64,000 bases of DNA from Siphonodentalium dalli (lineage: Eukaryota > Mollusca > Scaphopoda > Gadilida > Siphonodentaliidae), in the NCBI GenBank assembly GCA_032622095.1, contig CP136061.1:132440087-132504086 (forward strand), in the 5' to 3' direction. Positions within the stretch are counted from its first letter, which is position 1. Every line of letters starts with the position of its first letter. Under the pieces are notes generated by a model. That model made no database searches. It had not been told where the DNA came from and worked only from the letters and a program-made list of their open reading frames with translations. The position numbers and the translations under genes were made by a program. This document shows positions 11,290-22,300 of this stretch, piece by piece.

Positions 11290-12410
11290 TATATATCACT
11301 GTTTTGCGGAACATGGCTCCCATGTATCCCGTAGAAGTAGCAGATTTTGGGCGGAATTATCAACCGATCTTATTATTGAACAAGCATTTGTGAGATATAT
11401 CAAGTCTCGAGGGGGTTTAACTCGAGGTAGGTGACTGACAGGAAATGTACGTTTTCAATGGATACTCAGTGTGCACAGATAGACGATGCAATTACCGAAT
11501 TGACCAAAATGCGACATGGCACTAGTGGGCAGCACATTGAAATGGGAGACTCTGTGCGTAATCGTGATTTCGATAATCTGGTTAGTTTGCAAACGTGGTG
11601 TGATCAGCACGAGACCTTTGATGCCAATGAGAAGAAACCCCGCTCGCTGTCATCGGGGTTAACGTCTAAAGGAACTGATGGCGTGAATTGTTCCGATTCT
11701 GAGAGTGTTGGCCAAACAATCCAGACAAAAGTTGACGATGTAAGCATCACTGAGACATCAATTAAAAGGAAAGATCAAATAAAGTATCTTGATCATCTGT
11801 ATCCCGGTATTCGAGTTGATACCGATCGAGTTCAATTCAATCCAACATTGTTGTTCTCACGACTGATAGCTATCGCACAGTGGGATGAAACTCTGGTGAA
11901 GTTTTTTCTTACGAATTGACGACCATACCAACTTCTCTGTTCAAAGATCAATCAATGCGAAAACCAGCAAAAAGCACAGTTAGCAAAGGCTCTGACTGCA
12001 CATATTCACGATACAGTGACCAAATTGGCCAAAATGCGACATGGCATCAATGGGCAGCACATTGAAATGTAGACTCCATACGTCTATAATATCGATATTC
12101 TGGTTAGTTTGCAAACGTGGTGTGATGAGCACGACACCTTTGGTGCCAATGAGAAGAAACTCCGTTCGCTGTCATCGGAGTTAACGTCCAATGGAACTTA
12201 TGGGGTGAATTGGTCCGATTCTGATAGTGTTGGCCAAACAATCCAGACAAAAGTTGACAATGTAAGCATCAATGAGGCATCAATTAAAAGGAAAGATCAA
12301 ATGGTAAAGTTTTGTTCTTATGAATTGGCGATCATACCAACTTCTCTATTCAAATATCAAATAAATGCGAAAACCAACAAAAGCACAGTTAGCGAAGGCT
12401 CTGACTGATT
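11290..12410 (+). pseudogene. internally duplicated segment of the decayed ORF
   Basis: After the element the frame resumes (FAEHGSHVSRRSSRFWAEL, then STDLIIEQAFVRYIKSRGG). The TKMRHGTSGQH...SLQTWCD block at 11,491-11,998 is repeated at 12,018-12,410 (KMRHGINGQH, SLQTWCDEHDTF), 527 bp downstream. The second copy lacks about 130 bp that in the first copy encode the LYPGIRVDTDRVQFNPTLLF part. An in-frame stop interrupts the second copy after HIEM. Confidence 0.65.
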
Positions 12411-13643
12411 CTGTTCATGAAGGCGAATATTCACAGAAGGGAATTGCGACCGTTCTTGATGGCGGAGCTTTTATCCATAGAGTGTATAGTCGATCAAAAA
12501 TTCAACATAGGGAACAACAAGGAAGTAGCCACTCAATATCTGAAGTACGTCCGAACAAAGAATGGATCGAGTTGCATCGTGTTCGATGGTTATGGTACTG
12601 GCACGTCTATTAAAGATAACGAACACAGTCGGAGATCTGGCTAAACATGTGCCGAAATTCGGGTTACAGAAGCAACAGAGAGTCACTATAACCAGCAAAT
12701 TTTCCTCTCAAATGAGAGAAACAAGAGTCAGTTCATCAACTTGTTCGGGCTCCATTATCGGCTGCTGGGCATGCAGTTCATAACAGCAGTGGTGACGCGG
12801 ATAATCTTGATAGTTTCTCGTGCCCCATAGTGTGCATCACATGGAACATGTCAGGTTATCGCAGACCATACATATCTGATTATTCTTTTGATCCATCATT
12901 AGAAATTCAACATGGCCGACATTTTTTTCCAATCTGATGCTCGGAAACCTGGCAAAGGTGGTGCTGCTATTTGACGAATCGGCGACATCGTGCGCAAGGC
13001 TGGACAGTTCACAACTTCCCATATCCTGTTTGCACATGCATGGGGAGGCTGCGACACCACCTATGCAATATTCGGACATGGGGGAAACGAGTATCCTCAG
13101 AAAGATAAACGAATTCGCAAAATGTCATCACTCATGCAGCAGTCTAGTGCAAATAAGAAAGACATCGACGAGGCCGTGTGCGGTCTGTAGTGTGTGTTGG
13201 TAAGAAAGAAGACTCACAAATACACTTCGCCATGTGAAGTTTGTGGACATGGTACCTTCTAGCAAGACTGCGTTAGAGTCCAAAAACTCCCGCAAAGAGA
13301 CCAAGCAGCATACTATCACAGTCTCAAGAGTGCATCTGCAGGAATGATTTGGAGAACATCGAATAACCACGTATAGGATCCTGAGAGATGGGGGGTGGGG
13401 ACGTCGTGACGCGGAACTTGTCCCAGTCATGCCTGACCAGACGCAACCCCAGACGAATATTGGTCAAGTTTGTACGGTGCAAGTTTAAGATGTCATCGGA
13501 AAAAAAAATCAACATATGACACCAATGTGTGTACATAACGCAAACATCGTCTGAAATGTATTATTCTTTGTGGATATTGTCGTGGAGTGGCCTGCTTGAA
13601 TTCAAACGAGGTCCTGGTAGGAGATGACGACGATGAGGTCTGA
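12365..13643 (+). pseudogene. C-terminal nuclease-like and Cys-rich part of the decayed ORF
   Basis: Order: KPTKAQLAKALTDSV, QYLKYVRTKNGSSCIVFDGY with SIKDNEHSRRSG, LFGLHYRLLGMQFITAVVTR, HTYLIILLIHH, NMADIFFQSDARKPGKGGAA, RKAGQFTTSHILFAHAWGG with CDTTYAIFGHGG, then KTALESKNSRKETKQH, ERWGWGRRDAEL-like scraps and the Cys-rich end with stop at 13641-13643. Frame changes separate most blocks. The D-rich strand-type blocks are compatible with a PIN/FEN-like nuclease fold; I could not test this. A few stops and single-base shifts per kilobase suggest moderate age. Confidence 0.6.
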
Positions 13644-15833
13644 GTATATTGATATATCTGACACACAAGCGCCGACATTATGAAGCATTTCTATATTCTG
13701 GTTATCACTGGCCGATTTCGATAAAAAAGCATACAAATAAGAAATCATTGTCATTTTGGAGGCCTTCTTGGTGGCCATATTTCTGACTTTCTGGGACTGA
13801 TATCTTATCAATGTGACTCCCGTGATGACACTAGTCTGGTTCGAGAGCATTACGACTACATGACAACGGATTAATGCTGATTGGGGAATATTTCTCATTT
13901 TGGCCGCCATCTTGTCCACCATCTTGAATCCTGAATTTTTCACGAGGCGGATTTTGGATATTTTATTCCCGATACTTTTCCACATAAACTGAGGACAAAA
14001 CTAGCTTATAACATAACATGTTTATATAAGTTCAACTCCCCTACGACCACACTAAATGGTACATATCGGATCAGTTTCCTCTGAGGAAAAATGCGGTTCC
14101 CTGGTCTCGATGATGCATCTGGACCAAGCCATCAGAACCTTTAATGGAAATGTGATTTATGTTATCGCCCTCTCCTGATTTATTGCATTGTTCTGACCGA
14201 CGACACATAAATCAAACTGATTGATCTCATATATGCGCTACTGACGTCTATGTGCCTACGAGGTTTCATATGGCAGACCGGCAAGATGTATCTTAGCTTA
14301 TAGCTGATTGCGCATGGAGTCTATATCCCACTCTCATCTGGAACCTTGTCTGATCAAACAATTGCTGTCATCTTTAGAAAACGAATGGATTAATGAATAA
14401 AATGCCCCCCCGACCGTTTATTGATAGCCGATGTCTGGGAGAATCTTTATCTGTAGACCAATTCACAGAAATACGCAACCGTAGCTAATATCGGCCCGTA
14501 TACAGTGGCTCGCCACCAGACGGTGCTAGCCATGTGGAACGAGATCACAGGTCGGATGATCGACTTGCTGTATACTTTCAGGTTACAATCAACTAAATAA
14601 TTTCCCATAGGCGACAGTGTTAGGGTCAAGCTATCCCTACAATTCATTATAAGGTACTGAGACAAACTTGAAATACTGTGGTGTTTTTAGATAAGGTTTT
14701 TACGTCGGACATAAGTTGTCAAAAAACAAATGGTGCCAAATCATACTTATTTCCGGAAACAATTAAATTAGCACTTCCACAACTACCCCCTTTTTTTGCA
14801 AAACAAATTCAGTATATAATTTGGCGCACAAATGGCTGAGGAATTAACATAGCCTATGCATTTATTTTTCGTTCATATTAACAACCAGAGATATTATACA
14901 CCATTCAGCTCAGTTCAGCTGCTATTTTTTTATTTGATGCATAATCCGAATTAACGCTCGCAAATTACTATTTCCTTGGCTTTGTAAAAATATTTGACTC
15001 GAGTCGAGGAACCCACCCATCAAAGCTCAGAGTTATCAGATATCGACTGTTTAAATCTATTATTTTTCACCACCGATACTTTTTAGAAGCCCGGTAAAAG
15101 TCGACGAGAAGACGGCCTCGGACCAAATTGCGGATGAAGATGGATAAATCTAAAATCAAGTGGCATTTTTGTGTCAGATATTTGACAAACCGGCAAATTT
15201 TCGTTGAACAAAATGTTGATATTAAAATAACAGGTTTTGGGAAATCGTATGCTATAGTTGACTGTGGTTAGCATTATTTTTGGGCAATTAATCGATATAA
15301 TGATAACTGAAGCGGCATTTCAAAAACTGTTGTTGTTGGAATCTGATGATATGGGGACCATCGAATCGGATTCAGTACCTTTAAATGCTGACTCTTGTTT
15401 CCCTGCACAAATGCCAAGGGACATAATTTCAATGATTCAGTAGCTAGTAGTTGCTTGTTATAACTATGAGGGTAGTGAGCTAGATCTGAGTTGCGGAGGG
15501 ACATCCCAATGTTATTCAGATCGATACATGCATGGCCATTTCGATAACAAATGTGATTTTGTTCACGCACTCGTATTGAATCTGTGCCTCCATATATCTG
15601 AAATATCAATGGATATATTGACTTATTTATCGTAATAATATTGTCAAATCAAAAGACACACACCGAAAGTTGCAAATACGGAAACCTTTCTGAAGCTCGG
15701 CGAGTCAAGAATATTTAAGCAGAGCCCTATACCACCCATGGTCAAGTGGTCCTGCTAATTTCTATGATGTTGCATGGTCCTGCTAAACTTCTATGTTACT
15801 GGCAGGGCAAACTGATTCTGTTAAGAAAAAATA
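13644..15833. other. no recognisable gene
   Basis: About 2.2 kb with only short chance frames on both strands. One stretch on the minus strand (13602-13985) is open for 127 codons, but its composition and lack of recognisable motifs give no support. Confidence 0.5.
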
Positions 15834-16093
15834 CAAGGTTATAGTTTAGCAAGGGAAGCCTAACTGTCTTAGTAAAGTGTAAGTCGGTATGAATTGTCTT
15901 AAGTAAATTGCTTGTTTTAACTATGATAACTTAGGTAATTAGGTATTTGGTGTACCAATACTATTGTATTAAAATATAATGTAACTGATTTCGCATGGGT
16001 TAAGCTCTTCGTGTGATTTGTTACTTACGACAATTCATACCGACTTACCATCTACTAAGACAGTTGGTAAAACCTTGCTAAACTATAATCTTG
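15834..16093. repeat. foldback, arms about 65 bp
   Basis: The left arm 'caaggttatagtttagcaag' through 'agtcggtatgaattgtc' returns inverted at 16,027-16,093 with few mismatches, around a spacer of about 130 bp. Resembles a MITE, but no target duplication is clear. Confidence 0.6.
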
Positions 16094-16548
16094 TAATTAA
16101 TAACTCCAACTACTTAGTATATGGCTACATATACATTACACCCACATTATCCCCCAGCGATGGATTGCTCACATCAGAAACAGAAGTCGAACAATTCGAC
16201 AAAGGTGAACCAAACACAAATACTGGAGTTTATAGGAACGCCAAAAAATGACGACTAACCCTTTCCGCCCAGACACACGATAAACTTTCAGACGCGAAAG
16301 TCAATATCCCCCAACACAAATTAGGCTACCTTTATACAAATCCACCATAAAAGAATGAGAACACAACATCTGTGACCCATCATACCGTGTCATAAAAGTC
16401 GCACAAGCATACTGGCCCATATATCGAGACCAACACTCGACACTGGCGAAACACAGACTATAACTGAAATATCCTACTAAGGACATTATATCCAGAGAGC
16501 ACGAACAGGTCAGACACCTTATGGTGAATAATATTAATCTTTAAGAAA

Positions 16549-16916
16549 AAGTACCGTTATTTTTTCTAAAGTTGTCATTATTGAGAGCTTTCCGATGAAT
16601 GGCAACAAGCCATATTTCCGACTAAATCCTGAAAAGTTACCCATAATTCTGCTGTGGTTAAGGTGTCCATTATTTAGGGCATTACTGTATGTTACAAAAT
16701 ATTTTTATAATGGGTGCATGTTGGTTGTAGTAAACTAACCATAATAAAAATATTGGCTATTTCTGTCATATAGCAAGCACTAGCCCAGCCATTGTGAAAA
16801 TAGTTTGTGGGTTCTTGGATGTTTCATGCAGCCACTGGCTTTTCTTTGAATCGTCTAGATTAGCAAAACACCGCGAAATTGGCAACTTTAGAAAAAATAA
16901 CGGTGCATTACAGTGT
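16549..16916. mobile_element. MITE with ACCGTTATTTTTTCTAAAGT ends carrying a second MITE half
   Basis: The left 'taccgttattttttctaaag' returns inverted at 16,883-16,905. Between them, 16,581-16,687 is half of the CAGTAATGCCC palindromic MITE described at 43,423. Nested non-coding insertions. Confidence 0.5.
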
Positions 16917-17109
16917 ACTACATTTTAGTAGTTTAAAGGCCCACTTAATTTTCGAACCCCTAGATAATTTTATATAACATATATGCCATATTATATACCA
17001 TTTGAAAGAGGAAGCTCCAAAACATTGTACTATCAACTTATTCGGTGTAATATACTGCAAACATGTTGTTTTTGTTGAGATGCGTTGTGTTCTATGCCCA
17101 AGTTTCATT

Positions 17110-18107
17110 ATTTTCAATGGAGAGGAATAACTCTATATCTTAAGATAGAGTTATTTCCCTTCCATTGAAAATACTATTTTTTTTAGTTTCAATTGTTGCA
17201 TTCTGGGAGCAATAATGGGGGAAATATTTCTATGATTTCAGCTTTTTTCTCTTTCTCTATGGGCATCTTCTGAGACACAGATGTTTCAAATGGTGTTATA
17301 GTATTTTAATCATATTTTATGGCATAGATTGTTATTAAAACCGTATAACAAGGCACTATAAAAAAAATAATCGGTGACAAGAAAATTAAATGAGCCTTTC
17401 AGCATCAGTATCATAGGAACTCAGCATGCACGACATATGAACGTCATAGCAAATTAGCAGGCCCACTTAACCAGGGTCCTAAACTATAAAACACAATTCT
17501 TGTTAATATGAGCGTTCCTTTAAAATTTAGTAAGAATTGTGTTTTATAGTAACGAGAATTGGAGGTTGCGTTTAGCAGTGGTCGGAAATCATGGATTCTC
17601 TTCTGAATAAAAGACGATGAAAATTACCGCCAGAAACAAAATTTGCGTTTAGCGGTGGTCGGAAATCATGGATTCTCTTCTGAATAAAAGACGATGAAAA
17701 TTACCGCCAGAAACAAAATTGACAGTATCTGTGATCTTGTGATAGTTAGCATGCCGATACATTGGTAAACATATTCCTGATTCAGTAATTATGTTTTATG
17801 CATGAACATGTATGAATTAACAAGTCATAATACCATGCCGTTCACATGTGAAAGAAGATGTTTGTTGACATTCGTGTTAACACATGCGGGGAAATTCCAT
17901 GCAGTTCGAACCATTAGTCACTATTTATATATAATAAAATGAACAGATTTCAAAAAACAAAATATAATAGATCTGAGCATTCGACTCAAATCAAATATTT
18001 TACAACCCCGAAGCCGAAGAAATAGTAATTGGGGGAGGTGTTAAATCGGACAGGGCATCTTTAAAGATATACCCTGTACTGTCCGATTTAACAGCCCCTG
18101 AATTACT
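17110..18107. repeat. cluster of three hairpins and one tandem duplication
   Basis: Hairpins: 17,110-17,172 (arms 'attttcaatgga', core 'ataactctatatcttaaga'); 17,484-17,501 with 17,532-17,549 (18-bp perfect arms 'ctataaaacacaattctt'); and 18,023-18,107 (arms 'gttaaatcggacag'). A 77-bp unit beginning 'gcgtttagc.gtggtcggaa' is repeated head to tail at 17,568-17,644 and 17,645-17,721. None has a visible gene function. Confidence 0.6.
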
Positions 18108-18779
18108 ATATTTTGACCAATGTAAGGCAGGCGCAATGCTGAAGGAAACTGGATCTAGGTCAAACTATATAGTTCCAAATCGAGATGGCTTGCCGAGTTG
18201 TTATGAAGGGGAGGGTTTTTTTTTTTTAAATATCCAGTCACAAAGTGTCAGGTACCAGTTAGGCCTGAAAATATGGTGCTGGACATTTGCAGAATGGGGT
18301 CCCCTTAAGCCTCATCTTCTCGGGGAAAGTAAATTTATTTTATTTATAAATTAAATATTTTTTGTTTCTTTTTCTTTTTTAGTTTAGTTTCTCTATATCT
18401 CCAAATTGGCATACAACAAGTCGACAAGATGCATAATTGAGGTGCCAAATGGGTGCACATCACCATCTTGGAACTTAAATCTGTGTCTAGGTATCCCATA
18501 GCAGATGAGGCCATGAATGAGGTCCCCAGAGGATGAATTTAGTGATGTTAGCCCGCTGTAATTCTCCAAATGTCCAGCACCAAATTATCAGGCCTGGTAC
18601 CAGTTGTAATATACCAACCCAGGGGAGGGGGCACAGGTGCAAATGGAATTTCTCCTACTTGGAAATTTTGGTCTGCTACAATGAGTGGGTAGTTGGAAAC
18701 ACCAGGGTGGACACCCCTCCCCCACAATGAAGACCCCCACAGCCACTTCCCTGGTAGGGGACCATACTAGACGTAGTGT

Positions 18780-19060
18780 CTCTTCTCTAAAATATGCCAT
18801 CTCTCTCATATACCAATACTCACATGTCCCAACAGCATATTTCAAGTATATTTATTGATTATGATGGTGTTCTTACTCATCATAATCATACATAATGGTT
18901 TTATAAATGGGCTCTTGTGTTGCATTATTGCATAAGACTTATATGATCACATAAGGGTGATGTTGTGGTGTAAACTGAACTTCAGACAATATGACTCTCC
19001 CACTTATCCATAATAACCAAACAGGCAGAAGTGACTTCTCCTAATTTGAAACATCTGGAC
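18780..19060. repeat. dispersed repeat, second copy at 42,340-42,590
   Basis: Both share 'tctctcatatacca', 'attatgatggtgttcttact' and 'ggttttat.aatgggctc' in the same order. Lies just beyond the 3' end of GPKOW here and in intron 2 at the other site. Confidence 0.55.
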
Positions 19061-19166
19061 TGGTCCCTGTGACACCCCACCCCTACCCAACAGTGACGCT
19101 GTAGCCACGATACTGTATTCTGTACTCCAGGTTAAGTCATTGAAATAAGAAACATATAAAAGATAA

Positions 19167-19172
19167 TTTATT
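19167..19172 (-). promoter_or_regulatory. GPKOW: candidate GPKOW polyadenylation signal
   Basis: AATAAA on the minus strand six bases after the GPKOW stop codon. The position would give a very short 3' UTR, so a more distal signal (for example near 18851) may be used instead. Confidence 0.4.
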
Positions 19173-19178
19173 AAAAAT

Positions 19179-19313
19179 TTACAGTAAATCATGTGTGCTA
19201 CCAACATATTCACATATATCATCAAAAGAGATTCTTAAAATATCTTCACGATCTGGGAGGACTTGAACTGTAGCCAAACATTGTTTCTTGTCTCGTTCCA
19301 TGATTTGTGCAAG
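19179..19313 (-). CDS. GPKOW: GPKOW terminal coding exon 11
   Basis: Acceptor TATTCTCCACAG. Encodes LAQIMERDKKQCLATVQVLP and ISFDDICEYVGSTHDLL, then TAA at 19179-19181. It completes the second KOW and the family-typical 'D-x-I-C-x-Y-x-G' end. Confidence 0.93.
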   Translation of the reverse strand, partial: LAQIMERDKKQCLATVQVLPDREDILRISFDDICEYVGSTHDLL

Positions 19314-22300
19314 CTGTGGAGAATAAATATAAGGAGATGATGAGTGACTTGATCTATTAATGGGTCTCCACGCTCGAGCTATTAAATATCAGGAGGTGGA
19401 AAGTTTAGATGGACCTACACAGAAAACTACTTAATTGTTAAGCTAGTACACCACATGACGGAATCTATACTATCTGAAGACCACATCAAGCATATTATAT
19501 AACAATAAAACTGTCAAAAAGATTACTTTAATCATAGTTTTGGAAGGGAAATGTTGGGAAGAGCATTCTCAGCAAGTATACATATTGAGTGGAAATGAAT
19601 AACTGCCATACAAAGTACATGCTCTGAACTAGTAAAAGGCTTGAATGGCATTAATTTATTTCAATACTGCTTCAAGAATCTCAACATTATGTTAGGTGGG
19701 TGCTAGAAAATTGTGAGAAGCCATTACCATGAACTGTTACATCAAGGAACTAGACCAATGTTGGAATGCAAGCTGGGAGCAATCAACGATAGGCCACAGT
19801 GTTAGCGATAGCTGGGAATTTGGCTTTGGACATATGACCTAAAAGTGAGGCTAAAACTCATCTCAGCCCTAAGGTTTATATCAATTCTTGCAAAATGAAT
19901 ATTCACAATTTTCCAGCACACAGCTACAGGCATGGAAACTCCTCAAAGTGATGTGAAACACTGCACTGAGTTTTCAGAATGAATAACAATACATAAATCA
20001 TGCCAGAATAAGTCATTTTCATAAATTTTATATCAAAAAAGGCCGAAAACAACATCAATGTTATAAACGAACAAGAGTTTGCAACACGGGTGCTGGGATA
20101 CCCCACAGTGAAAATTGAAGTATGGGCAGGTCAGAAACCAAATTGTGAAAAAAAATGTGATGATCGAACAAATTACTTGACATTCTAACAAAAGACGGAT
20201 TGAAATCTAACATTTTCAGATAAACAAAGACGCATAACTCTTCAATTGAAAATGTGAACAACATCAATGAACCCTCTTTTGAAAGCCCTCTTGATGACAA
20301 ACCTGCATACCAAATTTCATGGAGATCCGATAACCCATGGTTGAGATATATGAGTGTACAGATGGACGGACAGATGGATGCATGCAATCTAGTATACCCC
20401 CCATCTTTTGGGATGGGCCATCATGGGGGTATAATTAGCTGAAGTGACTATTGATGGCAGAAACATTGCTGTAATGTTTCCTTTTTTGAAATAAACGTAT
20501 TTACTAGAAGAATTTTTAATTTTTAAATGAGGGTGGTAACTCAATGTGTGTGTTTAATCCTTTCTTTACTGAATTAATTCTTCCACCCACTTATAAAGTG
20601 TTTATTGGAATAGTCTATCATTCATTTGGAGGGGTGTCTAGAAAATAGTGAGCAAACGACAGACAGATGAAAAGATAATAAAAGGCAGAAGTATTTCTAT
20701 TCATTGGTGGGAAGTGTTCTGATAATAAGTTCAACAGTTGAACTTATTATCGGAACATTTCCTAAGGGAACTACTCGTCAATGAGTTTTTAGTTATGAAA
20801 GGGTTAACTATTGCAATTATCTACTTGAAACATCACTCTATTTAAACAAAATTTCGGACAATAACCAAAGAGCGACTAAAATTCATTTACCTGCTTTTTG
20901 TGTCTTCCTCTGACTATCATGACTACGGTACTGTCAGCTTTCGGGATAACTGTTTCTAGCATAGATTGGTGCAAATCTGAAAATATAAAAGATATATTAT
21001 GGCCTTACTCTCGTGTCCCAAATAAACGTACATGAACGTTTATTTTTTCATGAAAATTGCCGCCCTGTATGAGCTTATTCCTTTCTATACGTTTATTATT
21101 TTTATCAATTTTAAAACTGACAAGATCATATGTAACTTGTGAAAATGCGATAGAAACATACATTTAAAAGAGAAATTTTTAGAATGATATTGGCGTTCGC
21201 TAAATGCCGCGTTCTATTGAAATAACTAACACAGAAGTTATCATTCAGAAAAGAAGAAAAAAACCCTGAATTTAAAAGTAAAAAAAATGTCCAACTCTTG
21301 TGAAAATGGGCAGTGGTTGTAAACTCTGGTTAAAATGGGTGGATGAGACTGAATACTTGACTGGTACTTTATGCTTTCACACCTGCATACCAAATATTAT
21401 TCCATGCAATTTGCATTAGCTAAAGTTATCACCTGGAAACCAATAAGTTCCCAATTTCAAAGTCTTAAAGGTCCATAACTCTGGTAAAAATGGGTGGCCG
21501 GATACCAAGATAAAACCTCACATGTGCTTTATTTATTTCAAATATGCATGCCAAGTTCCATTCAGTCAACATTAACTGAAGTTATCATCTGGAAACCAAG
21601 AACATCTTCAGTAGAACTAAGGTTATCAGTTGGAAAGAAAATATGAATAGACTGACAGATGGCTGGACGGACGGACGGACCAAAAACATAATACGTCCTG
21701 CTCTTAAAATGGGAGAATAAAAATACAAACTTTTTTTTTTTTGTATGGTAACTGGTATCTGGGAGGAGACAATATTATTCCAGTTGATAAACAAGCAAAC
21801 TATGTATTTACATATTGCAATAGAACTTATATATACAAGCAGGCCTGAGAATATGGTGCCAGATATTTCCAAATGAGGTCCCCAGAGGGTGAATTTAGTG
21901 ATGCTGCCCCACACGGGGGCTAGCATCACTATATTTCCCTTCTGTGGACCTCATTCGGCTTAGGCCTCATCTTCTCAGGAGAGTATCTTTATTATCAAAT
22001 TAAAAATATTTTTAGTTTCTTTGAAACTTCTTCACAAAGATTCTTTTTCTTTTTTAGTTTAGTTTCTCTATATCCCAAAATAGGCAGATGACACATTCCA
22101 TAATCAAGGTTCCCAGTGGGTGTACATCACAATATTCACCATCTGGACTTAAATCTGAGTCTTGTTATCCCATAGAAGATGAGGCCATGCAGAATGAGGT
22201 CACCGAAGGATGAATTTGGCGATTCTAGCCCAGTGTGTGAGGTAGTGTCACTAAATTCACCCTCTGGGGACCTCATTCTGCAAAGGTCCAGCACCTGGTG

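Larger units (their letters stand above)
7640..13643 (+). pseudogene. decayed copy of a large multidomain invertebrate ORF family (Cys-rich N-term, PIN/FEN-like middle, Cys-rich tail)
   Basis: Reading across frames gives conserved-looking blocks in a consistent order: an N-terminal DCLICGFP Cys pair and KRIQWCIDLVAAEA (7.64-8.08 kb), TPWFKDVNIITSKSI and GSIGLMMKGSGL (8.95-9.2 kb), LWVQYMDYMQTLKNFIGADR (9.44-9.56 kb), a TKMRHGTSGQH block (11.5 kb), KYVRTKNGSSCIVFDGYGTG (12.5 kb), ILFAHAWGGCDTTYAIFGHG (13.0 kb), and a C-terminal Cys-rich tail KHRLKC..LCGYCRG.ACLN ending GDDDDEV-stop at 13,643. From memory, this order is that of a large uncharacterised ORF repeated in cnidarian, mollusc and other invertebrate genomes. 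The VFDGY and GCDTT blocks suggest a PIN/FEN-like nuclease, which is inference. Numerous stops and frameshifts, a partial internal duplication and a transposon insertion show it is dead. Confidence 0.7.
20250..21720. repeat. bivalve-type 'gacggacgga' repeats and a TTAA-flanked MITE
   Basis: 20,254-20,430 and 21,400-21,720 contain the strings 'cataccaaatttcatgga', 'ggtccataactctggtaaaa' and 'gacggacggacgga', typical of abundant bivalve dispersed repeats. GPKOW exon 10 lies between them. Confidence 0.5.

Noticed and set aside
10599-11323. Several frames of 74-113 codons with 'ATHPCRQIGRNPYRS' or 'GGPPQIPPRNTP'
   Set aside because: Frames through the GC-rich 145-bp tandem units; all three frames are open in both directions.
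13602-13985. 127-codon minus-strand frame
   Set aside because: Overlaps the Cys-rich tail of the plus-strand decayed ORF in its start-distal part and shows no motif.
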